Below, in pieces: positions 47,231-54,522 of a DNA stretch of 64,000 nt. The position numbers and the translations under genes are program-made. Source of the DNA: Nodosilinea nodulosa PCC 7104 (lineage in GTDB: Bacteria; Cyanobacteriota; Cyanobacteriia; Phormidesmidales; Phormidesmidaceae); the NCBI RefSeq assembly GCF_000309385.1, contig NZ_JH976537.1, forward strand, positions 3,937,969 to 4,001,968, given 5' to 3'. The notes under the pieces are model-generated. The model searched no databases. It had not been told where the DNA came from and was given only the letters and a program-made list of their open reading frames with translations. The first letter of the stretch is position 1; the number at the start of each line of letters is the position of its first letter.

Positions 47231-48766
47231 TTGGCAAAAGAAGTAATTGTCTTGATTAAAATAGTCGACTCTGGCCTTACTAACGATGATGTTGTTGGCG
47301 AAGTTCAATACCTTATTGAAGATCTACGCGATCTTGATGGGATGAGCCAAACTAGGTTTTATGTGGTAAATGAAATAAGGGATTCTGATGAGATAAGAGT
47401 GGGTATTCGATTTGAAGTTAGTTCCACTGAAAACTTTAGATCCGTTATAAAAAGGCTTAGGGATCGGCTTTTTTATAACCCAATAGAAACACGTTTTTTG
47501 TTTCAATTTAGCGATTTGAAACTTCAAATTCAGACTCATAAGGCAGAAGATTTGATAGGCCTGATGTCAGCTATCCAAAGTGGTTACTTATTCCCACCCC
47601 AATATAATTATTTTTTAGAGGTCGAAAAATGTATTCATACGCATTATCATCTATCTAACGTAGATATCAATAACCTGAAGCTAATCGGGCAACGTTTGGG
47701 ATTAACTCAAGAGCAGGCTCATGATCTTAATGACGAAGTTGCAGGAAAATATAAAACTAGAGAAGAAAAGCATAATTATTTTGAGAAGATCACATTTGAG
47801 GAGTTCATGTATTTTAGAAGAATGAGGGAAAGTTACTCCTTTGCTTCTAAGGATCGTTGGCCGATGTTAGAAGAACTGGCTGAGAATTTAGGCTTGCCAA
47901 AATCCGAGGCTGAGCTCATATACAAACACTATTACAAAGACTACAACGAAGATATCAAATTAAAAAGTGAGCAGCAGCTTGCCAAAGCTTCTCAAGAAGC
48001 TGAGTCAAAAGCCAAGGCCGAGCGGCAAAAACAGGCTCAGCAGGCTCAAGAATGGCGCGATCAGTACCGATCGCTGTGTCGCGAGGCGATGACTAGCAAT
48101 ATTTACCCATCCGAATACGACCAAGGTCGATTAGACCAGGCCCGTCGCCTGCGAAACATTTCAGTTGATGAGGCAATATCGATCGAGGTCGAGGTGCGCG
48201 ATGAACTGCACGGCGGTATTCAATCTGCCGCCGGGGTCGACTACAGCCGTCTGCGCAACCTGCTGCACCAGCAGGCCTGGCAAGAGGCCGACATGGAAAC
48301 CGAAGCCGTTATTCTCAAAGCCCTCGATCGCGATATGCAGCCCGCTACTGCGGCCACGGTGCAGCGGTTGTCAGCGGTGGATGTCGCCACCATCGACGGC
48401 CTGTGGAGCCGCTACAGCAGCGGACGCTTTGGGTTTAAGGCCCAGCAGCAGGTCTACCGAGCCCAGCAGCAAATTCAGCAGGACGATCGCCAGCGATTGC
48501 TCGACTTTCAGCAGGCGCTGGGCTGGCGCGAGGCGCCCTCTCTGCTTTATCAGGGCTATAGGCCCTACCACGATCTAAACTTTAGCCTTGAGGCGCCCCA
48601 GGGACACCTGCCCACCTGGCGGTGGAGCTGCCCCAGCCTGAGCGATCGCTACAAGCCCAGCCTTGAAGTCATAGCCGCCGTCATTCAGCACCTCAACGGG
48701 TGCATGCTCCTGGAGGCTGCGGCGACGCCAGCTCTCGATCCAGCGTTCCCCACCCAGCTTGCCTAA
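47231..48766 (+). CDS. Paralogous N-terminus, three helical modules and C-terminal GUN4 domain
   Basis: 511 residues. Residues 1-110 match the preceding protein (TRFLFQFSDLKLQIQTHKAE; RFLFTLELSQ there). Three helical modules follow: about 120-180 (LKLIGQRLGLTQEQAHDLND), 190-240 (LEELAENLGLPKSEAELIYK) and 274-330 (LDQARRLRNISVDEAISIEV). The GUN4 domain is at about 336-470: YSRLRNLLHQQAWQEADMET, VATIDGLWSRYSSGRFGFKA, FSLEAPQGHLPTW. GUN4 binds protoporphyrin IX and Mg-protoporphyrin and stimulates Mg-chelatase. The start is a TTG with GGAGG seven bases upstream. DNA is AT-rich up to about 48.0 kb and GC-rich after it, so the gene looks composite. Confidence 0.88.
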   Translation: MAKEVIVLIKIVDSGLTNDDVVGEVQYLIEDLRDLDGMSQTRFYVVNEIRDSDEIRVGIRFEVSSTENFRSVIKRLRDRLFYNPIETRFLFQFSDLKLQIQTHKAEDLIGLMSAIQSGYLFPPQYNYFLEVEKCIHTHYHLSNVDINNLKLIGQRLGLTQEQAHDLNDEVAGKYKTREEKHNYFEKITFEEFMYFRRMRESYSFASKDRWPMLEELAENLGLPKSEAELIYKHYYKDYNEDIKLKSEQQLAKASQEAESKAKAERQKQAQQAQEWRDQYRSLCREAMTSNIYPSEYDQGRLDQARRLRNISVDEAISIEVEVRDELHGGIQSAAGVDYSRLRNLLHQQAWQEADMETEAVILKALDRDMQPATAATVQRLSAVDVATIDGLWSRYSSGRFGFKAQQQVYRAQQQIQQDDRQRLLDFQQALGWREAPSLLYQGYRPYHDLNFSLEAPQGHLPTWRWSCPSLSDRYKPSLEVIAAVIQHLNGCMLLEAAATPALDPAFPTQLA

Positions 48767-48781
48767 CCGGAGGCCTAACCC

Positions 48782-49399
48782 ATGCTCGCCAGCGCTATGA
48801 CCACCGACTTAGAAGAAAGCCTCAGCGAGCTCAGCCTGTTGCTCTACGAAGAAGACTGGAAAGCTGCGGATCGGCTGACTACCGATCTGCTTCTCAGGGC
48901 CGTGGCCCACAGCCCAGGCAACTCAGCAATACCGTCCCGCGAGGAAGTTCAGCGCCATCGGCTGCACCTGGCCACGGAGACCTTGGCGACTCTGCCCTGC
49001 CCGCTGCTCAACGCCCTTGACGACTGCTGGCAAAGCGCTAGCGGTGGACATTTCGGTTTTTCAGCCCAGCTGCAAGTCTATGCCGACATTTTAGAAACCG
49101 TAGCGTTTGACCCAGCCCTGCGCAACTGGTCTATGCCCCATCCCTTTTTTGAAGAGGTGGGATGGCTAATGCTATTTCCGCTGCGGCCTGTGGGCTTCCT
49201 GAAATTTTACAGCTGGCTAGATTTTGACCTTGACGCTCCCATGGGCCACCTGCCGGCGCTGTGGTACTGGCGAGTGCCGCGCTTGGCCTCTCTTCAGATG
49301 GGCGGCTTTTTAACCGGACAGGGGGCGTGCTTTGGCGATCTGTCCCGCCTCGACGCCATGATGCTGCGACTGTCCCGCTGCCATCAGCTGGGCGGCTAG
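48782..49399 (+). CDS. Free-standing diverged GUN4-domain protein
   Basis: A 205-residue protein. The GUN4 pattern is present but diverged: LSLLLYEEDWKAADRLTTDL (first helices), LPCPLLNALDDCWQSASGGH then FGFSAQLQVYADIL (GRFGFSVQ-like), FFEEVGWLML and MGHLPALWYW (GHLP motif). It follows the fusion gene by 15 bases with GGAGG in front of its ATG, so the two GUN4 genes are translated as one operon. The base composition is GC-rich like the chromosome. A chlorophyll-synthesis GUN4 usually has a longer and more conserved ligand loop, so this one may bind a different tetrapyrrole or have lost binding; this is inference. Confidence 0.82.
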   Translation: MLASAMTTDLEESLSELSLLLYEEDWKAADRLTTDLLLRAVAHSPGNSAIPSREEVQRHRLHLATETLATLPCPLLNALDDCWQSASGGHFGFSAQLQVYADILETVAFDPALRNWSMPHPFFEEVGWLMLFPLRPVGFLKFYSWLDFDLDAPMGHLPALWYWRVPRLASLQMGGFLTGQGACFGDLSRLDAMMLRLSRCHQLGG

Positions 49400-49423
49400 G
49401 GCAAAAGTGAGTCCCAGAGAAAC

Positions 49424-50527
49424 TTAGCTATCTAAAATTGCTTCAACCATCTTTTGCAGGGGCGCTGGTTCGAGACGTCGCTGGGGCTGCACCTGGATGG
49501 TGACTTCGGCCAGGTAGGGCAGCTGTCGGTGCAGGTGAGCACTGACCTGAGCGGCGATCGCACCTCCCCCCGCCACCGACAGATCCCCGTCCACGCCCAG
49601 GGCCACCTCTCCATACAGTCGATGGCCCAGCCATCGTCCCTTCACCAGGGTCACGGTCACCGGGGCCTCTGGCGCGGCAGCGGCTACCCCGTGCTCTACT
49701 TCATGGCGCAGGCGATCGAGCACCTCTGGCTCAATTCCATCCAGCAGCCGGGTAAATACCGTCTGGGTGGACTGCCCCACCACCCGCAGCAGCACCAGGG
49801 TAATGATCAACCCCATGGCTGGGTCGGCCCAGGGGTAGCCCAGCCCCACCCCCACCGCGCTGACCAGTACCGCCAGGCTAACCAGCCCATCGGCCCGAGC
49901 GTGCAGCCCATCGGCCACCAGCGCGGCGCTGCTGATCTCACGCCCCACCCTTAGGCGAAACAGAGCTACCACCTCATTGCCAACAAAGCCAACGATCGCC
50001 GCCGCCGCCAGCGCCCCCAGGTGATCTAGGGGTTGGGGATGGCGCAACCGCTCAATCGATTCGTAGCCGGTGAGCAGAGCGCTACAGAAAATGACCGCTA
50101 CGATCGCCAGCCCGGCCAGATCCTCCGTGCGACCATAGCCGTAGGCAAAGCGGGCCGAAGGCCTGGCGCGCGCCAGCAGAAAGGCCACCCCCAGGGGTAA
50201 CGAGGTCATCGCATCGCCCACGTTGTGAATCAGATCGGCCATTAGGGCAACGCTGCCCGATAGGGCAAAAACGACGGCCTGGGCGATCGCCGTTATCACC
50301 AGCCCTATAAACGACAACTTCACAGCCCACAGCCCTCGCTCCGAGGCGGCTATTTCGGGATCTACGGCCCCGTGGGTGTGCCCGTGCCCGTGGGAATGCC
50401 CATGCCCATGAGTGTGCCCGTACCCATGGGTATGATTCTCGGCGGTAGAGCTGACCAGGTCGATTTCTACCGAAACCGTGTTGCCGATCGCATTGGAGCC
50501 GGAAGGGGGGGAAGCCGGATTAGGCAT
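49424..50527 (-). CDS. Cation diffusion facilitator (CDF) transporter
   Basis: A 367-residue zinc/cobalt/iron exporter. A His-rich N-terminal segment (HTHGYGHTHGHGHSHGHGHT) can bind metal. Six membrane helices follow, with the CDF signatures SGSVALMADLIHNVGDAMTS (first metal site: HxxxD) and ARADGLVSLAVLVSAVGVGL with HARADG (second pair). The C-terminal cytoplasmic domain (TRLLDGIEPEVLDRLRHEVE) is a metallochaperone-like fold. The frame opens 14 codons upstream, and I took ATG 50527. It converges on the diverged GUN4 gene and marks the right border of the island. Confidence 0.9.
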   Translation of the reverse strand: MPNPASPPSGSNAIGNTVSVEIDLVSSTAENHTHGYGHTHGHGHSHGHGHTHGAVDPEIAASERGLWAVKLSFIGLVITAIAQAVVFALSGSVALMADLIHNVGDAMTSLPLGVAFLLARARPSARFAYGYGRTEDLAGLAIVAVIFCSALLTGYESIERLRHPQPLDHLGALAAAAIVGFVGNEVVALFRLRVGREISSAALVADGLHARADGLVSLAVLVSAVGVGLGYPWADPAMGLIITLVLLRVVGQSTQTVFTRLLDGIEPEVLDRLRHEVEHGVAAAAPEAPVTVTLVKGRWLGHRLYGEVALGVDGDLSVAGGGAIAAQVSAHLHRQLPYLAEVTIQVQPQRRLEPAPLQKMVEAILDS

Positions 50528-50704
50528 AGGTAAGAAAAGAGCGACTGAAGCGCTATGGTACCTGCTCAAGACCGGGCCTTACCACAGAAGATGTTAAGAC
50601 TGCGGCTGGCCTGTCCCAAAAACATCGGCCTGAACGACAAAGCCGAGGAGACAGCGGCCGCTATCTCCCCGGCTATAGACTAGCTGTGACTGGCGGCTTA
50701 ATGC

Positions 50705-51235
50705 CTAGCCTCGGTCAGATTTCTTAACCAGGTGGGCTTCCAGGAACCACAGACGCATGTCGATGGTGCGAGAAACCTCAGTGTATAGATCCGCCGTGTC
50801 GGCATCGCCCAGGTCATCGGTAGCGCCAATGGCTTCGCGCACGTGCTTACCGTAGGCGGCAAAGCGCTCGGCTAGCGCAGTGACATGCTCAGCGCCCTCG
50901 ACGGCATCGACCGGGTACTCGGGCAAAATGGACTCGGCTGCGGCCATGCGAGCCGTACCCATAGCTGTGCCGCCCAGGGCGGTAACACGCTCGGCCACCA
51001 AGTCGACGTAGCCTTCTAGCTCCCCCGCCAGCTCGTCAAACAGCTCATGTAGCTGGTAAAAATCCATGCCCTTCACGTTCCAGTGGGCCTGCTTCGTCTG
51101 AGTTTTCAGATCGAGGGTTGCGGCCAGGGTTTGATTTAAGATCGCACAAATCTGCGATCGCACGTCGGCAGACATATCGATGCGGGTGGGGTAAAACCCG
51201 CGCTTGGTCTTAGTTTTTTCAGCGGTTGCAACCAT
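50705..51235 (-). CDS. dps: DNA-binding ferritin-like protein Dps
   Basis: A 176-residue Dps-family protein that forms dodecamers, oxidises Fe(II) with H2O2 and protects DNA in starvation. The ferroxidase pattern is KQAHWNVKGMDFYQLHELFD, followed by DELAGELEGYVDLVAERVTA (His, Asp and Glu ligands). A Lys-rich N-terminal tail (TAEKTKTKRG) could bind DNA. The start is the ATG with GAGAGG about seven bases upstream; the frame extends 40 codons further but without a ribosome binding site. Confidence 0.93.
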   Translation of the reverse strand: MVATAEKTKTKRGFYPTRIDMSADVRSQICAILNQTLAATLDLKTQTKQAHWNVKGMDFYQLHELFDELAGELEGYVDLVAERVTALGGTAMGTARMAAAESILPEYPVDAVEGAEHVTALAERFAAYGKHVREAIGATDDLGDADTADLYTEVSRTIDMRLWFLEAHLVKKSDRG

Positions 51236-51614
51236 AGGGCCTCTCTTTGTTCTGTCAATTGAAGGTCTGTCAATCGGACGGATAACCAACAAATCTGTGA
51301 TGCTGCCTGCGGGCCTGCTGTTGAAAATCCTAGCACTATGGCCCCGGCTCTCCATAAATCATACTCGTTATGAGTACGACTTGCAACCCATTGCCCAGAC
51401 ACTTGAACGTCAATCTACTAGCATCGATCTGCCAGCCCGCACTATGCATCTATTCACGCATTACGCATTATCAAGGTGACAGCCGTAGGGCTTTGCGGTA
51501 GTCTGCATCGCCGACCCATGCCATCAGAAAAGGCTGCTCAGCGCATCCGTTAGCATAGCGCTGCCAGGGCTGGCCTACCTGTATCTAGCGGCAGAATTGT
51601 TGGGATGCTCGGGG
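51236..51614. other. dps upstream region, no gene
   Basis: 379 bases. There is a palindromic TACTCGTTATGAGTA (about 51362) that could be an operator for dps, and no supported gene. Confidence 0.35.
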
Positions 51615-51785
51615 CTACTGGCCAAACTCCAGCCGCACCTGCTCCACCAGATCGGCTGTAACGGTCTCAGCCTCAGCTTCACGGGCTACATCCTCAATCC
51701 GTTTGCGGGCCTGGGCGCGGACAAAAAACGGAATATTTTTAAGCTTGGCCTGGGCGTCTGCCGTCCAGGGAAGACCGTTAACCAT
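51615..51785 (-). CDS. PCP_red domain protein, 56 residues
   Basis: A short minus-strand gene encoding a 56-residue protein that begins [20 protein letters not shown]. The pattern W-T/[15 protein letters not shown] with [12 protein letters not shown] and [10 protein letters not shown] matches the protochlorophyllide-reductase-associated PCP_red domain (Pfam PF08369), which forms the C-terminal domain of BchB/ChlB. Here it stands alone, without a ChlB-type catalytic part. It may bind a partner or a tetrapyrrole. Stop TAG at 51615; start ATG at 51785. Confidence 0.82.
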   Translation of the reverse strand: MVNGLPWTADAQAKLKNIPFFVRAQARKRIEDVAREAEAETVTADLVEQVRLEFGQ

Positions 51786-52094
51786 TAGCGAAGTCCGCTC
51801 CCAATTGCAACGAATGCCCTAATCCTATACGGCGCTTCGGGGTCAATGTAAGGTTTTTGCCAAGGTGTAACGTTTCATCGGGAATTACGGCAAGGGGAGG
51901 CGTAGATTATGGTGTCGGTTGGCCTCAGCCTCCCCCATGCCGTCGATCGCCTGCCGTCGGTTGCTGCGATCGCCCCTGACCGCCCAGCGCTGGAACTCAG
52001 GCCCCTGTTCTAAAGTCCTGGCGGTTTGGGAACAATAAGCCCAGGTTGGCAATGGCCTATCGGCACAGGTTCAGACACGTTACTAGAGAGCGTC
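51786..52094. other. sigC upstream region
   Basis: 309 bases with no further gene. The stretch AAGGTTTTTGCCAAGGTGTAACG near 51850 is AT-rich and could hold a promoter, but I see no clear -10/-35 pair. Confidence 0.35.
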
Positions 52095-53357
52095 ATGGTA
52101 GCAACACCCCACTACAGAACAAACGAAGCCTCCGCCCTGCCCGATCAGGAGCTTGATCTCCCCGCCCTGGGAGATGAGGACGAAGGGGCCGCCCTGCCTC
52201 TCCATGACTTCTCCCCCGTCGACTCTGAGGACAGCGATTTTGAGGCCGACACGGCAGAGGTGCTGAAGGGGCGTCGCACCACCGACCTGGTTCGCCTCTA
52301 CCTGCAAGAAATTGGCCGCGTGCGCCTGCTAGAGCGCCACGAAGAGGTTGCCGAGGCCCAGTGCGTGCAGAGCTATATGCAGCTGCTAGAGGATCTGACT
52401 CAGGCCGCAGGGGCCAACGGTGGCATCCTAGCGATCTACAGCAACCTGCTCAAAACCCGCGATCGCCTCTCGTCGCAGCTGGGCTATCGCCCCTCCCTAG
52501 AGCGCTGGGCGGCCGAGGCGGAGGTTCCCATTGCTGACCTCAAGCCCACCCTGGCCGCAGGCAAGCGGGCCTGGGCGGAGCTCAGCCAGCTCACCGTACC
52601 CGAGCTAGAGAAAGCCATCGCCGAGGGCATTCGCGCCAAAGAGCACATGATCAAGGCCAACCTGCGCCTGGTGGTGTCGGTGGCCAAAAAATACCAGAAC
52701 CGGGGTCTGGAGCTGCTCGATCTGATTCAAGAGGGCACCCTGGGCCTGGAGCGAGCGGTGGAAAAGTTTGACCCCACCAAGGGCTACCGCTTTAGCACCT
52801 ACGCCTACTGGTGGATTCGCCAGGGCATTACCCGCGCGATCGCCACCCAGAGCCGCACCATTCGCCTGCCGGTCCACATCACCGAAAAACTCAACAAAAT
52901 CAAAAAGGCCCAGCGCAAGCTCTCCCAGGAGAAAGGCCGCACCCCCTCCATCGAAGATATCGCCCGCGAGCTCGACATGACTGCCGCCCAGGTGCGCGAA
53001 GTTCTGCTGCGCGTACCTCGGGCCGTTTCCCTCGAAACCAAGGTGGGCAAAGACCGCGACACCGAGCTGGGCGATCTGCTGGAAACCGACTGCATGTCCC
53101 CCGAGGACATGCTGATTCGTGAGTCGCTGCGCCGCGATTTGCAGCAGCTGATGGCCGACCTCACCACCCGCGAGCAGGATGTGATCAATATGCGCTTTGG
53201 CCTTGGCGACGGCACCCCCTACTCCCTGGCCGAAATTGGCCGCGCCCTAGAGCTATCCCGCGAGCGAGTGCGTCAGATTGAGTCTAAGGCACTGCAAAAG
53301 TTGCGCCAGCCCAAGCGCCGCAACCGCATCCGCGACTATCTAGAAGCCCTGAACTAA
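52095..53357 (+). CDS. sigC: Group 2 RNA polymerase sigma factor, SigC-like
   Basis: A 420-residue primary-like sigma factor. Region 1.2 reads TTDLVRLYLQEIGRVRLLER; then a non-conserved region of about 100 residues; region 2 has ANLRLVVSVAKKYQNRGLEL, LDLIQEGTLGLERAVEKFDP and TYAYWWIRQGITRAIATQSR; region 3 ELDMTAAQVREVLL; region 4 ends in SLAEIGRALELSRERVRQIE. The insertion and overall length suggest SigC among the cyanobacterial group 2 factors, which acts in nitrogen and stationary-phase responses. The start at ATG 52095 with AGAGAG fits; the frame opens 23 codons earlier. Terminator follows. Confidence 0.93.
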   Translation: MVATPHYRTNEASALPDQELDLPALGDEDEGAALPLHDFSPVDSEDSDFEADTAEVLKGRRTTDLVRLYLQEIGRVRLLERHEEVAEAQCVQSYMQLLEDLTQAAGANGGILAIYSNLLKTRDRLSSQLGYRPSLERWAAEAEVPIADLKPTLAAGKRAWAELSQLTVPELEKAIAEGIRAKEHMIKANLRLVVSVAKKYQNRGLELLDLIQEGTLGLERAVEKFDPTKGYRFSTYAYWWIRQGITRAIATQSRTIRLPVHITEKLNKIKKAQRKLSQEKGRTPSIEDIARELDMTAAQVREVLLRVPRAVSLETKVGKDRDTELGDLLETDCMSPEDMLIRESLRRDLQQLMADLTTREQDVINMRFGLGDGTPYSLAEIGRALELSRERVRQIESKALQKLRQPKRRNRIRDYLEALN

Positions 53358-53379
53358 AAACTCTCGGCAGAGAATTGCA

Positions 53380-53430
53380 GGCCTGGGGCAAGTTCACAGA
53401 TTGTGAACTTGCCCCAGGCCGTGTTTTTTT
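53380..53430 (+). terminator. Terminator of sigC
   Basis: The arms GGCCTGGGGCAAGTTCACA and TGTGAACTTGCCCCAGGCC pair perfectly across GATT, and are followed by GTGTTTTTTT. Very strong. Confidence 0.97.
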
Positions 53431-53601
53431 GCGCTTTTGCCAAGGTGAGTAAGGCAGGCTGCCCACGCGGTGCGACCTGCCGCAGCGCCACTGTGGCTCC
53501 ACCTATGTTCTGTGTCCTGCTATATGTAGAGCCGTGAAGTAAACAAGGCTTACAATTTCCCGCCGCCCTACAATTGGCTTATCCTTTACCAGCTTGAATC
53601 T

Positions 53602-53817
53602 ATGTCTATAGAAACCATTGGCAGCCCGCCCCCCGAGGCCGATCAGGTGCGGTCTGTGTTAGAGCAACAGCTGCCGGACATCATCGCCAGTTTTAATCAG
53701 GTGCTGCGAGACCAGTACGGCATTACGGGCGTCAGCGTGGGCGGGTTTACCGTGGTGCCAGAGAGCGCTGTGCCCTCTAAGGTTACCTGTGATCAAGACG
53801 GCTGCTCTATCAATTAG
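53602..53817 (+). CDS. Small protein, unknown function
   Basis: A 71-residue protein: a helical first half (DQVRSVLEQQLPDIIASFNQ) and a C-terminus with two Cys (TCDQDGCSIN). It has no signal peptide. The Cys pattern at the end and size are reminiscent of small regulatory or redox proteins, or of peptide precursors, but I cannot place it. It is 22 bases upstream of the cupin gene, with which it may be cotranscribed. Confidence 0.55.
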   Translation: MSIETIGSPPPEADQVRSVLEQQLPDIIASFNQVLRDQYGITGVSVGGFTVVPESAVPSKVTCDQDGCSIN

Positions 53818-53838
53818 GGCTGTGCCGTCATCCCCCTT

Positions 53839-54177
53839 ATGGCCTCAGCCCCCCAGCCTGCCAACCTGTTAAAGCTGCCCGACCTGCTGCCAGCGGTGGA
53901 GATGGTTACAGCGTTGTTTGAAACCGCTCATGTGCGGGTTGAGCGCATTGTTTCGAGCGGACAAACAACACCTCCTGGCGACTGGTATGACCAAAACCAG
54001 GCGGAGTGGGTGGTGCTGTTGCAGGGCAGCGCCAGGCTTACCTACGAGGATGGCACCGCCCTGGCGATGGGGGCAGGGGATTACGTACTGATCCCGGCCC
54101 ACGTGCGCCATCGGGTCGACTATACCAGCAGCCAACCGCCCTGCATTTGGCTAGCGGTGCACAGTATCGATGGGTAA
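53839..54177 (+). CDS. Cupin-domain protein
   Basis: A 112-residue single-domain cupin. The first motif is present as GDWYDQNQAEWVVLLQGSAR (usual GxxxxHxH is altered, so metal binding may be lost or atypical: E in QAEWVV and H in the second motif remain). The second motif is GDYVLIPAHVRHRVDYTSS, G(x)5P(x)4H. Its relatives act as small-molecule binding or isomerase proteins; the ligand is unknown. The insertion sequence sits about 60 bases downstream of its stop. Confidence 0.85.
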   Translation: MASAPQPANLLKLPDLLPAVEMVTALFETAHVRVERIVSSGQTTPPGDWYDQNQAEWVVLLQGSARLTYEDGTALAMGAGDYVLIPAHVRHRVDYTSSQPPCIWLAVHSIDG

Positions 54178-54307
54178 ATTGATGGCTACTTGTGGCGATC
54201 GCAGCCTCAACCGCCGTTGGTAAAGGGCAAGATAAATGGGGAGCATCCCACTTTCGCGAAAACAGTGTCAGGGGGAGAATAGAGGGGTAGCTCAGGGACG
54301 ACTCACC

Positions 54308-54517
54308 ATGACCCCCGAAGACCAAAAGCGATTGGAAGCTTGTACAGCAGAGATTGCCGAGATTTTGTACCGCAATAGCAACCGAGACAGGCTCGATAGT
54401 CTGGAAAGCATTGAGCAAACCGTGCGACAGCAGATGCTGGAGGAGGTCAGCCCTCGAGTCGCCGTTTTTTTGTCAACCAGCAAGCCTACCCGGCCCGAGG
54501 CCGGGTTCGCCGACTGA
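54308..54517 (+). CDS. ISKra4-like transposase, upstream frame (orfA)
   Basis: A 69-residue N-terminal part beginning MTPEDQKRLEACTAEIAEIL, the standard start of ISKra4-family transposases, then YRNSNRDRLDSLESIEQTVR and VSPRVAVFLSTSKP. It stops at 54517 in its own frame. The reading frame is offset by -1 from the main transposase frame, which is continuous upstream through FFVNQQAYPARGRVRRLKS. The two frames meet at a T7 run, so a frameshift should join them. Confidence 0.8.
   Translation: MTPEDQKRLEACTAEIAEILYRNSNRDRLDSLESIEQTVRQQMLEEVSPRVAVFLSTSKPTRPEAGFAD
54465..54506 (+). promoter_or_regulatory. Probable programmed -1 frameshift site
   Basis: The run GTT TTT TTG contains the slippery heptamer T TTT TTG in the upstream frame. 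About 16 bases later, ACCCGGC and GCCGGGT (54488-54506) form a 7-bp GC-rich hairpin around CCGAG. A -1 shift here fuses the two transposase frames. The spacer is longer than the usual 5-9 bases. Confidence 0.6.
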
Positions 54518-54522
54518 AGAGT

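Noticed and set aside
51597..51788. 63-codon plus-strand open frame
   Set aside because: It is the antisense shadow of the PCP_red gene, which has the recognisable domain.
53602..53817. Bacteriocin or RiPP precursor peptide
   Set aside because: The C-terminal Cys and small size suggested it, but there is no leader motif or maturation enzyme nearby.
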